DNA from: an uncultured Lachnospiraceae bacterium
GTDB taxonomy: Bacteria; Bacillota_A; Clostridia; Lachnospirales; Lachnospiraceae
Assembly: GCA_946621895.1 (NCBI GenBank)
Contig: CAMOOZ010000225.1
Location: forward strand, 1-15,287
Direction: 5' to 3'
DNA length: 15,287 nt
Of the stretch, positions 6,182 through 13,736 are shown in pieces. The notes below the pieces were generated by a model that searched no databases, was not told the DNA's origin, and saw only the letters and a list, made by a program, of their open reading frames with translations. The position numbers were made by a program, and so were the translations under genes. Within the stretch, counting starts at the first letter, position 1; every line of letters begins with the position of its first letter.

Positions 6182-7228
6182 ATGGAAAACATTGGGGAAA
6201 CCGGATCAAAGAGAATGGAACTCAGGCGCCTGCTGGAGGAGCGCGGCCTCGCGGCAAACCACGGACTAGGGCAGAATTTCCTGCTGGACCCGGGGATCAT
6301 TGAAGGAATCCTTGATTCGGCGGATCCCGGCCCCGAAGAAAATGTGCTGGAGATCGGCCCGGGCCCCGGGATACTTACGGAAGGACTTTTGGAACGCGCG
6401 GGAAGAGTGTTTGCCGTAGAGCTGGACAGGGGCATGTGCGTCCTGCTTACGGAGCGTTTTGCCGGACAGGAAAAGCTTACCGTTCTACATCAGGATATTC
6501 TGAAAACGGATCTGACGGCGCTGCTGTCTGAAACTGATGGCGTCTGGAAGGTGGTAGCGAATCTTCCGTATTACATTACCACCCCGGTGCTGTTTCATTT
6601 GCTTTCGGCAGGCCCTCTTTTTTCCTCAATCACGGTGATGATGCAGAAGGAGGTGGCGGAAAGGCTGAAGGCAGCCCCCGGTGAAAAAAGCTACGGGGCA
6701 CTTTCCCTGGCGGTGCAGTATAGCGCGAAAGCGGAAAATGTGCTGTTCGTCCCCCCGGAAGCCTTCTGGCCAAGACCGAAGGTGGAGAGCATGGTGGTCC
6801 GCCTGATACCGCATAAGGAACCGCCTGTGCCCGTCTGTTCTCCGGAGAATCTTTTCCGGATCATCCGGGCGGCCTTCGGGAAAAGAAGGAAAACGCTGCC
6901 GAATGCGCTGGAGGGCGTCAGGCTTCTGCCGGCGGGGGAGCGGATGCCGGGGAAAGCAAACCGACAGGGCACGGCCTTGAAGGGAAAAAGCGAAGGGCTG
7001 GCCGCGGGCTTGAAGGACAATAACGAAGGGGATAGCCTGGGGGTAGGGGAAAAAGAGCGCCCGGAGGCCGGGATGACAATGAAAACGACCAGAGAGCGGC
7101 TGCTGGACAAGAAAACCGTGGAGGAAGCCATGAAAGCCTGCGGTCTTGATCCGAGGCTTCGCGGCGAGACCCTTTCACTGGAAAGCTTTGCAGAACTTGC
7201 AGACATGATGAGCTTCGGCGACATGTGA
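6182..7228 (+). CDS. rsmA: 16S rRNA dimethyladenosine transferase RsmA (KsgA)
   Basis: SAM-dependent enzyme that dimethylates two adjacent adenosines in the 3'-terminal helix of 16S rRNA during 30S maturation. The N-terminal GLGQNFLLDP signature is at residues 28-37. SAM motif I is EIGPGPGILTE (57-67), the acidic end of strand 2 is VELD (79-82), and the catalytic NLPYYITTP is at 127-135. The C-terminal helical domain begins near 215. The protein has 348 residues against about 285 in typical members. The excess is a Gly/Lys/Glu-rich insertion (about residues 248-302) between AFGKRRKTLPNAL and the final helices. The start at 6182 is 3 bases after the tatD stop, implying co-transcription; the RBS is weak, and ATG 6215 is an alternative start. 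Confidence 0.94.
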   Translation: MENIGETGSKRMELRRLLEERGLAANHGLGQNFLLDPGIIEGILDSADPGPEENVLEIGPGPGILTEGLLERAGRVFAVELDRGMCVLLTERFAGQEKLTVLHQDILKTDLTALLSETDGVWKVVANLPYYITTPVLFHLLSAGPLFSSITVMMQKEVAERLKAAPGEKSYGALSLAVQYSAKAENVLFVPPEAFWPRPKVESMVVRLIPHKEPPVPVCSPENLFRIIRAAFGKRRKTLPNALEGVRLLPAGERMPGKANRQGTALKGKSEGLAAGLKDNNEGDSLGVGEKERPEAGMTMKTTRERLLDKKTVEEAMKACGLDPRLRGETLSLESFAELADMMSFGDM

Positions 7229-7291
7229 TACAGATGGCAGTTATCTCCCCCTTTCTCCGGGAAGAGAAAGATGGTATGATACAAGGGCTTT

Positions 7292-7660
7292 TCAGGGAAG
7301 CTTCAGCCTGATCTCTTTTAAGGCAAGCTCTCTGCCCTGAAGGATCTTTCCGGACAGGCTCCCGCAGCCCGGGCAGCGGTAGTCAAAGGCCTTTTCCGGG
7401 TGATATTCCAGCCCGCAGGAAAGGCAGCGGAGCTTTGCGGGAAGATAAATGATCTCCAGCGAGGCCTCCCGGAAAGCCGTGTTTTTGACGGCGGCGGGAT
7501 AGTAACGGTGAAGATATTCCGGCAGGATGCCTGTCAGTTCGCCCACCTCAAGGATGACGGAAGCCGGCTGCAGCGCCTTTTCGGGGTTTTCATCGGCCTC
7601 CTTTTTCAGGGTTTCCTCCGCAAGGGAGAGAAACCGAAGCAGATAGCTTAATTCGTGCAT
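7292..7660 (-). CDS. hypA: Hydrogenase nickel chaperone HypA
   Basis: 122-residue HypA, which delivers Ni to the large subunit of [NiFe] hydrogenases. It begins MHELS, where His2 is the conserved Ni ligand and Glu3 is also conserved. It contains the EVGELTGI block typical of the family and a zinc-ribbon with C79-x-x-C82 and C96-x-x-C99. Its length matches the family. The gene is divergent from echA across a 52-base gap, so the hydrogenase operon and this maturation gene may share a control region. It converges with rsmA; the 63 bases between them hold a 7-bp hairpin (7251-7270) without a clear T-run. Confidence 0.94.
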   Translation of the reverse strand: MHELSYLLRFLSLAEETLKKEADENPEKALQPASVILEVGELTGILPEYLHRYYPAAVKNTAFREASLEIIYLPAKLRCLSCGLEYHPEKAFDYRCPGCGSLSGKILQGRELALKEIRLKLP

Positions 7661-7712
7661 GGGGTTATCCTAGCGCATTTTTTTTGAGTAGACAAGAAGC
7701 ATTGGAGTTGAT

Positions 7713-9635
7713 ATGATCCCTTTTCTGATCTGTGTGCCCTTCATGATGGGCGCGCTTCTTTTTTTCATCCGGACCTCCAGGATAAGGCGGGGCATGAGCT
7801 ATGTCTTTGCCTCCGTGATCATGGGAGGAACGCTGCTGTTCTTTATCCGGTGGGTCCTTGACGGGATGCAGGTGCTGACCCTTTCCCCTCCCGGGGAACT
7901 GGCGCATCTGGCGGATTACGCGATCCTTGTGGGAGAGCTTGGACTGATGCTTCTCGTCAGTTTCCTCTGTATCCGGGAAAAGAAATACTGGATAAGCCTT
8001 TTATCCGTTTTCCCCACAGGCCTGATGGCCGGGCTGGAGCTGCAGGGAGCCGGCGCCGGCGTCCTGCGGATCAGGGTGGATCATCTTTCCATGCTGATGT
8101 GCCTGCTGGTGGGGATCATCGGCTCGCTGATCGTGATCTACGCGGCCGGCTATATGCACGGCTATCATCAGCATTTTAAGGAGGTGCAGGACAGACGCTA
8201 CTATTTCAGCCTGCTGCTCTTTGTTTTCCTGGGCGCGATGTTCGGCTTTGTGCTCTCGGAAAGCCTGCTCTGGATCGACTTTTTCTGGGAGCTGACAAGC
8301 GTCTGTTCCTTTTTGCTCATCGGTTATACGCGGGACGCTCAGGCAAAGAAAAATGCCTTCAATGCCCTTGCGATGAACCTTTTTGGCGGCGTCTTCCTGG
8401 CTTTGGGCATCTGGCTCTATGTCCTGCAGGGGGGAACGCCCTCTCTGCATGGCCTGATCGAAGCAGGATTAAACGGGGAACAGAATGCGCTGATCCCCAT
8501 TGCCTTCATTGCCTTTGCGGCGCTGACCAAGGCGGCCCAGCTGCCTTTTTCCACCTGGCTCATCGGCGCGATGGTGGCGCCCACGCCTTCCTCCGCTCTT
8601 TTGCACAGCGCCACAATGGTCAAGGCCGGGATCTATGTGCTCTTCAGGCTTGCGCCTGCAATGCAGGGAACGCTCACAGGCCTGATGATCTCCCTTGTGG
8701 GCGGGTTTACCTTTATCCTGACCTCACTGATGGCGATCGCGCAGTCTGACGGGAAAAAGGTGCTGGCCTGTTCCACGATATCGAACCTGGGCCTGATGAC
8801 GGCCTGCGCGGGGATGGGCACGATGGATACGCTCTGGGCCGGCGTATTCCTGATGATCTTTCACGCCATTTCCAAATCCCTCCTTTTTCAGGATGTGGGT
8901 GCCACGGAAAACTGTCTGCATTCCAGAAATATCGAGGACATGCACGGTCTTTTCTATATCCTGCCGCGGCTGGCGATCTTTATGTTCATCGGGATCGCGG
9001 GAATGTTCCTTGCGCCCTTCGGCATGCTGATCGCAAAGTGGTCGGCCTTCCGCGCCTCTGTGGACAGCGACAATGTGCTGATGGTACTGTTTATCGCCTT
9101 CGGTTCCGCCACCACCTCCTTTTACTGGACGAAATGGATGGGCAAGCTGATCTCCAGAAGCCATCTGGGCACCATCGCCTACCGGGATATCACAAAGAAA
9201 AACGAGCTGCTTTCCCTGTATGTGCACGGGATTTCGATGGTTGCCCTCTGCCTGCTCTTCCCCTGGATTTCGGGAATTTATGTAAACCCGCTGTTAACGG
9301 AAATGTACGGACAGGCCCACGAGGTGCTGCCGCTTCAGACCTTATACATGCTGGTGGGGATCATCTTTGTCGTCTTTGCCGTTCCCATTGCGGCCTGGCT
9401 CTATGCGCGTAACCGGAAAACAAATGTGAAGCTTTCCTATATGAGCGGGATCAACGAAGGGGACAATCGTTCCTTTGTGGATTCCTTCGGCGAGTCCAGA
9501 AGGCTCTGGCTCTCCAATTACTATTTCTTCCGGATGGTGGGGATCCGTAGGCTGATGCGGCCGGGACAGCTCTTCACGGCGGCTGTGCTGATCGTAATGA
9601 TCATTATGATCATCGGAAGGGGGGTGGCGTTATGA
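7713..9635 (+). CDS. echA: Ech-type hydrogenase, ion-translocating membrane subunit EchA (NuoL/MrpA-like)
   Basis: 640-residue polytopic membrane protein with about 14-16 hydrophobic segments, of the proton-conducting antiporter family (NuoL, HyfB, HycC, EchA). Family hallmarks are VDHLSMLMCLLVGIIGSLI, the conserved Glu in FFWELTSVCSFLLIGY, and the Lys-containing channel block ALTKAAQLPFSTWL followed by APTPSSALLHSATMVKAGIY. In the complex it carries ion translocation driven by electron flow to the Ni-Fe centre. The length agrees with EchA rather than the longer MrpA. The ATG at 7713 has GGAG five bases before it. It is the first gene of the operon and its TGA overlaps the echB ATG. Confidence 0.92.
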   Translation: MIPFLICVPFMMGALLFFIRTSRIRRGMSYVFASVIMGGTLLFFIRWVLDGMQVLTLSPPGELAHLADYAILVGELGLMLLVSFLCIREKKYWISLLSVFPTGLMAGLELQGAGAGVLRIRVDHLSMLMCLLVGIIGSLIVIYAAGYMHGYHQHFKEVQDRRYYFSLLLFVFLGAMFGFVLSESLLWIDFFWELTSVCSFLLIGYTRDAQAKKNAFNALAMNLFGGVFLALGIWLYVLQGGTPSLHGLIEAGLNGEQNALIPIAFIAFAALTKAAQLPFSTWLIGAMVAPTPSSALLHSATMVKAGIYVLFRLAPAMQGTLTGLMISLVGGFTFILTSLMAIAQSDGKKVLACSTISNLGLMTACAGMGTMDTLWAGVFLMIFHAISKSLLFQDVGATENCLHSRNIEDMHGLFYILPRLAIFMFIGIAGMFLAPFGMLIAKWSAFRASVDSDNVLMVLFIAFGSATTSFYWTKWMGKLISRSHLGTIAYRDITKKNELLSLYVHGISMVALCLLFPWISGIYVNPLLTEMYGQAHEVLPLQTLYMLVGIIFVVFAVPIAAWLYARNRKTNVKLSYMSGINEGDNRSFVDSFGESRRLWLSNYYFFRMVGIRRLMRPGQLFTAAVLIVMIIMIIGRGVAL

Positions 9636-10501
9636 GATATACTCCTTTTCTGGCAGCGGGACTGTATATTCTGCTGGCTCCGTTAGTGGGCGGACTTTTG
9701 GAGGGGGCGGACAGAAAGCTTTCCGCCAGGATGCAGAGGCGCATCGGGCCTCCGCTGCTCCAGCCCTTTTATGATGTGATCAAGCTGTTTAAGAAGCAGG
9801 TCATCGCCGTTTCCGTTTCCCAGACCTTCTTCCTTTTGACCTATCTGGTCATGATGATCGTCACGGGAGCCATGTTCTTCGGGGGCGGGGATATCCTGAT
9901 GTGCTTTTTCGTGCTCTCCACGGCGGCCACCTTCCTGTATTTCGCGGCAGTGGTCTCCTCCTCGCCCTATGCGACCATCGGGGCAAACAGAGAGCTGATC
10001 CAGATGATGACCTATGAGCCTGCGGTGCTCTTATCCTGCGTGGGCTTTTATCTTTCCGAGAAGACCTTCAATGTGTCGGAGATCGCGGTCAGCACCTTCA
10101 GCAGCATCATATATCTGCCCGGCTTTTTTATCGCCTTCGTGTTCATCCTCACGATCAAGATGCGCAAATCGCCCTTTGACACCGCGGCCTCCCACCACAT
10201 GCATCAGGAGCTGGTGAAGGGGCTGACCACGGAGATGGGGTCGCAGAACCTGGCGCTTTTTACCGTCGCGGAATGGTACGAGAATGTTTTCCTGATGGGC
10301 GTGGTGGGGCTTTATGTGATCAACAGCAGCGCATGGTCCATTCCGCTGGCGGTCCTCGCGGTGCTGGCGGTCTGGTTTCTGGAGATCCTGATCGATAATT
10401 CCTCCGCGAGAATGAAATGGGAGTACATGCTGCAGATGACCTGGCTGATCACGCTCTTTACTGCCGGCGTGAACCTGCTGGTGCTGATGCTGGTGAGGTG
10501 A
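9632..10501 (+). CDS. echB: Ech-type hydrogenase membrane subunit EchB (NuoH-like)
   Basis: 289-residue membrane protein of the complex I subunit 1 family (NuoH, HycD, EchB) that anchors the soluble arm to the membrane. Recognisable blocks are LLEGADRKLSARMQRRIGPP with LQPFYDVIKLFKK (family signature near the N-terminus) and the acidic loop RKSPFDTAASHHMHQELVKG, followed by LALFTVAEWYENV. About 7-8 membrane segments are visible. Its ATG overlaps the echA stop (ATGA), with an AAGGGGGG-type RBS just upstream. A 181-base gap to echC (up to the preferred start) follows, unusual in this otherwise tightly packed operon. Confidence 0.93.
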   Translation: MRYTPFLAAGLYILLAPLVGGLLEGADRKLSARMQRRIGPPLLQPFYDVIKLFKKQVIAVSVSQTFFLLTYLVMMIVTGAMFFGGGDILMCFFVLSTAATFLYFAAVVSSSPYATIGANRELIQMMTYEPAVLLSCVGFYLSEKTFNVSEIAVSTFSSIIYLPGFFIAFVFILTIKMRKSPFDTAASHHMHQELVKGLTTEMGSQNLALFTVAEWYENVFLMGVVGLYVINSSAWSIPLAVLAVLAVWFLEILIDNSSARMKWEYMLQMTWLITLFTAGVNLLVLMLVR

Positions 10502-10682
10502 AAAACCGCTTGATCAGAGACTTTTTGTTGACAAACCGCAATTGCTTTGTTTGCTTACTGAAAAATGCTTTGCTGGCCAAAAGTGATTCCCGGATCATAA
10601 AGTTTGCTTTCCACTGGCAGGCAAGCTTGCCGTGGAAACTGACTTTTGACGCTGGAATCATAAATGGATGATCGAGGTAACA
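10502..10682. other. AT-rich gap inside the hydrogenase operon, with hairpin
   Basis: These bases separate echB from echC, while most other ech junctions overlap. The segment is more AT-rich than its neighbours. It contains a stem-loop at 10608-10638: TTTCCAC pairs with GTGGAAA, with GGCA/TGCC inside. No convincing ORF is present. A TTGACA occurs near 10528, but I find no matching -10 box at a proper distance. Confidence 0.45.
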
Positions 10683-11153
10683 ATGGCGAATGTAAAAAAA
10701 TCCCCCTGGCTGCTGCATTACGACGGCTCCTCCTGCAACGGCTGTGATATCGAGGTGCTGGCTTCGCTGACGCCCGTTTACGACGCGGAGCGCTTCGGCG
10801 TGATGAACACCGGCGACCCGCTGCAGGCGGACATCTTCCTGATCACGGGCGGGATCAATACGCAGAATAAGGATGTGGTCAGGCAGCTCTATATGCAGAT
10901 GCCGCGCCCGAAGGTGGTTGTGGCCGTGGGCGTCTGCGCCTGCACGGGCGGGGTCTTCAAGGACTGCTATAACATCCTCGGCGGGGCGGATAAGGTCATC
11001 CCCGTGGACATTTATGTGCCGGGCTGCGCCGCCAGGCCGCAGGCGATCATTGACGGGATCGTCCAGGCCGTGGAATTATTTCAGAAGCGCTCGGAGGAGC
11101 ATGATAAGCTGATGAAGGATATGAAGGCCTGGGAAAGGAGGAAACGGGCATGA
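10683..11153 (+). CDS. echC: Ech-type hydrogenase small subunit EchC (NuoB-like)
   Basis: 156-residue electron-transfer subunit of the NuoB/HycG/EchC family, holding one [4Fe-4S] cluster next to the Ni-Fe site. The ligands are visible: C18 and C21 (DGSSCNGCDIE), C85 (VGVCACTGG) and C115 (YVPGCAARP). The ATG at 10683 is preferred because GAGG precedes it by five bases; ATG 10668 in the same frame would add five residues. The last four bases overlap the start of echDE (ATGA). No signal peptide is present, as expected for the cytoplasmic arm. Confidence 0.94.
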   Translation: MANVKKSPWLLHYDGSSCNGCDIEVLASLTPVYDAERFGVMNTGDPLQADIFLITGGINTQNKDVVRQLYMQMPRPKVVVAVGVCACTGGVFKDCYNILGGADKVIPVDIYVPGCAARPQAIIDGIVQAVELFQKRSEEHDKLMKDMKAWERRKRA

Positions 11154-12670
11154 CGGAGAAACAAAGGATCCCGGCTCCCGTGATCGAGGAGATCCCGGCC
11201 GAGCAGCTCTTAAAGCGCGTGATGGAGCTGAAGCTTTCCGGATATCGTCTGTCCCAGATCTGCGCCGCATATATCGGAGAAAGCTTCGAGCTTTCCTATT
11301 CCTTTGCGGAGGACGCAAGCTATGCTTATAGGATCCTGCGGGTCGTGATCCCGCCGGAGAAAGAGATCCCGTCGGTCACGGAGATCGTCCCGCAGGCCTT
11401 CTTTTATGAAAACGAAATGAAGGAGCTCTTCGGCGTGAAGATCGCGATGATCCGCCCGGACTATCGCAATAAGCTTTATCGGATCACCAAGGAGACGCCC
11501 TTCGGCCCTGCGGCCGCGCAGGGTCAGTCCCGGGAAACACAGGCGGCTGTCGGGGAAACAACAAGGCTTGAGACGGACCGCAGCATCGAAGGGAAGCGCA
11601 GCGTGATCCCCTTCGGCCCGCAGCATCCCGTACTTCCGGAGCCGATCCATATTGATCTGGTCATCGAGGACGAAACCGTGGTGGAGGCGATCCCCTCCGT
11701 GGGCTTCATCCACAGAGGGCTTGAGGGTCTTGCCGCAAAGCGCGACTTCCAGACCCTTACCTATGTGGCGGAGCGCACCTGCGGGATCTGCTCCTTCCAG
11801 CATGGAATGGGCTATTGTGAGGCGGTGGAGCATGTTTTCGGGCTGGAGATCCCAATCCGGGCCCGTTTTTTACGAACGATCTGGGCGGAGCTGGGCAGAA
11901 TGCATTCCCACCTGCTCTGGCTGGGACTGCTGGCGGACGGCTTCGGCTATGAAAACCTGTTTTATCAGTGCTGGCGGGTCAGGGAGAAGGGGCTGGATCT
12001 GCAGGAAGCCACCACGGGCGGCCGGCTGATCTTTTCCGTAAACAAGATCGGCGGCGTGCTGAAGGATATTTCGCCGGAGCTGCTGAACCTGATCACGGAA
12101 AAGGTGAAGGAGGTCAGAGAAGAGCTTCTTCCCCTGCAAAAAACCTTCCGCGAGGACTACTCCGTTCTTTCCAGATTAAAGGGCGTCGGCGTCCTGACGA
12201 AGGAGCAGGTGCACGCGCTTGGCTGTTGCGGCCCCGTGATGAGGGCCAGCGGCTGGGACACGGATATGCGCCTTTTGGGTTACGGGGCGTATCCGATGCT
12301 GGATTTTTCGCCCATCACCGCATCGGACGGAGACGCCTTTTCCCGCTGCGACTGCCGGATCAGGGAGGTTTTCCAGTCCATTGACCTGATCCTCCAGGCG
12401 ATCGGCAGGATGCCTGAGGAAAAGGAGCTGGCGGTGCCCTTTAAGGGAAACCCAAATGGTGAATACTTCTGCCGCGTGGAGCAGCCCAGAGGCGAGGCGG
12501 TCTACTATGTGAAGGGAAGCGGAAAGCCGTTTCTGGATCGTTTCCGGATCCGCCCCCCCACCTTCGCCAATCTGCCGGGTTTGTGCGAAATGCTGAAAAA
12601 TACGCGGCTTGCGGATGTGGGGCTTCTGGTGCTCACCATCGACCCCTGTATCAGCTGCACGGAGAGGTAA
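11150..12670 (+). CDS. echDE: Fused EchD-EchE: NuoC-like domain plus [NiFe] hydrogenase large subunit
   Basis: 506-residue protein joining two subunits that are separate in classical Ech. Residues about 10-115 are NuoC/30-kDa-like (VPQAFFYENEMKELFGV, then RPDYR). A linker of about 35 residues (118-152), rich in Gln/Glu/Thr, follows. Residues 153-506 are the catalytic NuoD/HycE-like subunit, starting at PFGPQHP. The Ni-Fe centre is bound by C211-G-I-C214 (RTCGICSFQH) and C500-I-S-C503 (DPCISCTER). The protein ends right after TER, with no C-terminal peptide to be cleaved. As in EchE and CooH, this implies maturation without an endopeptidase. HycE/HyfG show the same NuoC-NuoD fusion. An AGGAGG site lies eight bases before ATG 11150. 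Confidence 0.95.
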   Translation: MTEKQRIPAPVIEEIPAEQLLKRVMELKLSGYRLSQICAAYIGESFELSYSFAEDASYAYRILRVVIPPEKEIPSVTEIVPQAFFYENEMKELFGVKIAMIRPDYRNKLYRITKETPFGPAAAQGQSRETQAAVGETTRLETDRSIEGKRSVIPFGPQHPVLPEPIHIDLVIEDETVVEAIPSVGFIHRGLEGLAAKRDFQTLTYVAERTCGICSFQHGMGYCEAVEHVFGLEIPIRARFLRTIWAELGRMHSHLLWLGLLADGFGYENLFYQCWRVREKGLDLQEATTGGRLIFSVNKIGGVLKDISPELLNLITEKVKEVREELLPLQKTFREDYSVLSRLKGVGVLTKEQVHALGCCGPVMRASGWDTDMRLLGYGAYPMLDFSPITASDGDAFSRCDCRIREVFQSIDLILQAIGRMPEEKELAVPFKGNPNGEYFCRVEQPRGEAVYYVKGSGKPFLDRFRIRPPTFANLPGLCEMLKNTRLADVGLLVLTIDPCISCTER

Positions 12671-12727
12671 AGTAGGCTTTTCGGCAGTTCATAGAGGAAA
12701 TCAGCGGAAATCGTGACAAACATCGAT

Positions 12728-12756
12728 TTGACATGAGTATACGGGGATGGTATCAT
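12728..12756 (+). promoter_or_regulatory. Strong plus-strand promoter facing the toxin 3' end (putative antisense antitoxin RNA)
   Basis: A perfect TTGACA (12728-12733) and TATCAT (12751-12756) are separated by 17 bases. Transcription would begin near 12763 and run into the 3' region of the minus-strand toxin gene, producing an RNA complementary to the toxin mRNA tail. This is the arrangement of 3'-overlapping type I antitoxins such as RatA. I see no clear T-run terminator for this RNA; the 12-bp stem-loop at 12814-12851 may form its body. Confidence 0.6.
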
Positions 12757-12796
12757 GAAAAAAGAATGAAAAGGGTGCCACCGGCGACGGTCTGGC
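12757..12796 (-). terminator. Terminator of the toxin mRNA
   Basis: On the minus strand, a hairpin at 12777-12796 (ACCG/CGGT stem and outer GCC/GGC pairs with a 2-base bulge) is followed by TTTT and then TTTTTT within 20 bases. It lies about 50 bases past the toxin stop codon. Confidence 0.5.
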
Positions 12797-12813
12797 CTCC
12801 TATGTCAGACTAA

Positions 12814-12851
12814 GAATAGCCGTCCAAGTTGGGAGACCGGGGCGGCTATTC
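12814..12851. repeat. 12-bp stem-loop covering the toxin stop codon
   Basis: Arms 12814-12825 and 12840-12851 pair over 12 bases (one G-U), with a 14-base loop. The toxin stop codon (12846-12848 on the minus strand) lies within the stem. It falls in the region that would be shared by the toxin mRNA and the antisense RNA, where such structures often start pairing. Confidence 0.65.
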
Positions 12852-12962
12852 CTGTTCATGCTTAGTATCCTTCGATGATTTATCCCTGCCGAGCTTATAG
12901 CCGAGGCTGAAGCTGGTAAGGCAAACGCTGATCACAGCGATAAATTCACCTAAAGTCAACAT
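12846..12962 (-). CDS. Small membrane peptide, probable type I (holin-like) toxin
   Basis: 38 residues: a short N-terminus (MLTLGEF), one hydrophobic helix (about residues 6-24, IAVISVCLTSFSLGY), then a charged tail (KLGRDKSSKDTKHEQE). An excellent AAAGGAGGG site lies nine bases before the ATG at 12962. The size, single membrane segment and basic/acidic tail match the putative holin-like toxin peptides common in Firmicutes type I toxin-antitoxin loci. Its own promoter, a structured leader of about 147 bases, a stem-loop at the stop codon, a downstream terminator and an opposing promoter all fit this model. It sits on the strand opposite the ech operon, between echDE and echF. No similarity search was possible, so the toxin role is inferred. 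Confidence 0.72.
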   Translation of the reverse strand: MLTLGEFIAVISVCLTSFSLGYKLGRDKSSKDTKHEQE

Positions 12963-13022
12963 ATCCGTGGCCCTCCTTTCCGGTGCGACTTGATGCTGAG
13001 GCATCTGTGCAACAGCTCCATA

Positions 13023-13055
13023 CTCAGAGGGGCGATAACAGTCAATCCCTCTGAG
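13023..13055 (-). repeat. Hairpin in the toxin leader RNA
   Basis: Perfect 9-bp arms (13023-13031 and 13047-13055, CTCAGAGGG/CCCTCTGAG) lie in the 5' leader of the toxin transcript, about 60 bases before its start codon. Structured leaders that control translation are usual for type I toxins. Confidence 0.6.
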
Positions 13056-13115
13056 CAGATCAGAAGGCCAGTCCGTCCACCACGCGTCGCGCAAAAGGTG
13101 GTACCCTTGCGGGCA

Positions 13116-13144
13116 AGTATAGCATGACGGGTATGACGGCGCAA
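13116..13144 (-). promoter_or_regulatory. Promoter of the toxin gene
   Basis: On the minus strand TTGCGC (13139-13144) and TATACT (13116-13121) are separated by exactly 17 bases. Transcription would start near 13109. It points back into the hydrogenase operon, opposite to ech transcription. Confidence 0.6.
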
Positions 13145-13172
13145 TACGAAAACCTGCAATTATGAGGAAACC

Positions 13173-13736
13173 ATGAATATCATGCAATACGCCCCAGAGG
13201 CGATCAAAAATCTGTTCCGTCCGCCGGTGACCGTTGATTACCCGGCGAAGCCTTATCCTTACCCGGAGGGGGCGAGAGGCCATGTGGAGATCAGCATAGA
13301 CGACTGTATCGGCTGCGGCATGTGCGTCAGAGCCTGTCCCTCCGGCGCCCTTTTTGTGGACAGGGAAAAGGGAATCTGGCGGATCGAGCCCTTTGACTGC
13401 GTGGCCTGCGGCTACTGTGTCGTAAAATGCCCGAAGAAATGCCTGAAGATGGTGCCCGGCTATCAGACGCCCGGCGCGGAAAAGCTTCCGGCGGAATTTC
13501 ACAAGTCCGAGGCCCAGCTGGAAAAGGAAAGGCTGCAGCGGGAGGAGGCGGCAAGGAAAGCCGCAGAAGCAAAGAGGGCCGCTGAGGCGAAGGCCGCAGA
13601 GGCAAGGCAAAACATGCCCGCAAAGCAGGCTGCCGAACCGGATCGGGGATTGCCTGCTGAGACTGCGGTCGAAGCAAGAGGACAGACCGCAGCTGAGAAA
13701 GAGCCGGATTCGCCCGGACATAAAGCAAATGGCTGA
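13173..13736 (+). CDS. echF: Ech-type hydrogenase ferredoxin-like subunit EchF (NuoI-like) with long Ala/Glu/Lys tail
   Basis: 187-residue polyferredoxin subunit that passes electrons from reduced ferredoxin to the small subunit. It has two [4Fe-4S] motifs: C45-x2-C48-x2-C51-x3-C55-P (DDCIGCGMCVRACP) and C76-x2-C79-x2-C82-x3-C86-P (FDCVACGYCVVKCP). The family domain ends near residue 105. The remaining 80 residues are a charged, Ala-rich coiled-coil-like extension (KEAARKAAEAKRA type) of unknown role, not needed for cluster binding. The ATG at 13173 has GAGGAAACC before it. It is separated from echDE by about 500 bases carrying the opposite-strand toxin locus. Its end overlaps the hypF start by 8 bases. 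Confidence 0.92.
   Translation: MNIMQYAPEAIKNLFRPPVTVDYPAKPYPYPEGARGHVEISIDDCIGCGMCVRACPSGALFVDREKGIWRIEPFDCVACGYCVVKCPKKCLKMVPGYQTPGAEKLPAEFHKSEAQLEKERLQREEAARKAAEAKRAAEAKAAEARQNMPAKQAAEPDRGLPAETAVEARGQTAAEKEPDSPGHKANG

Noticed and set aside
7251..7270. Hairpin between rsmA and hypA as a bidirectional terminator
   Set aside because: The 7-bp stem has no T-run on either strand, so it is too weak to call.
8001..9227. Minus-strand ORFs opposite echA
   Set aside because: They are His/Gln-rich shadow frames typical of the complement of membrane protein genes, with no start signals.
13090..13115. T-box-like GGTGGTACC sequence on the plus strand before echF
   Set aside because: The short match to the T-box antiterminator core lacks a specifier stem, a full AGGGTGGTACCGCG box and any link to amino acid genes. 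It lies in the leader of the opposite-strand toxin gene.
12846..13721. Long minus-strand open frame of 291 residues across echF and the toxin locus
   Set aside because: Most of it is antisense to echF, whose two ferredoxin motifs make it the real gene. Only the last 38 residues, with their own strong RBS, are supported.
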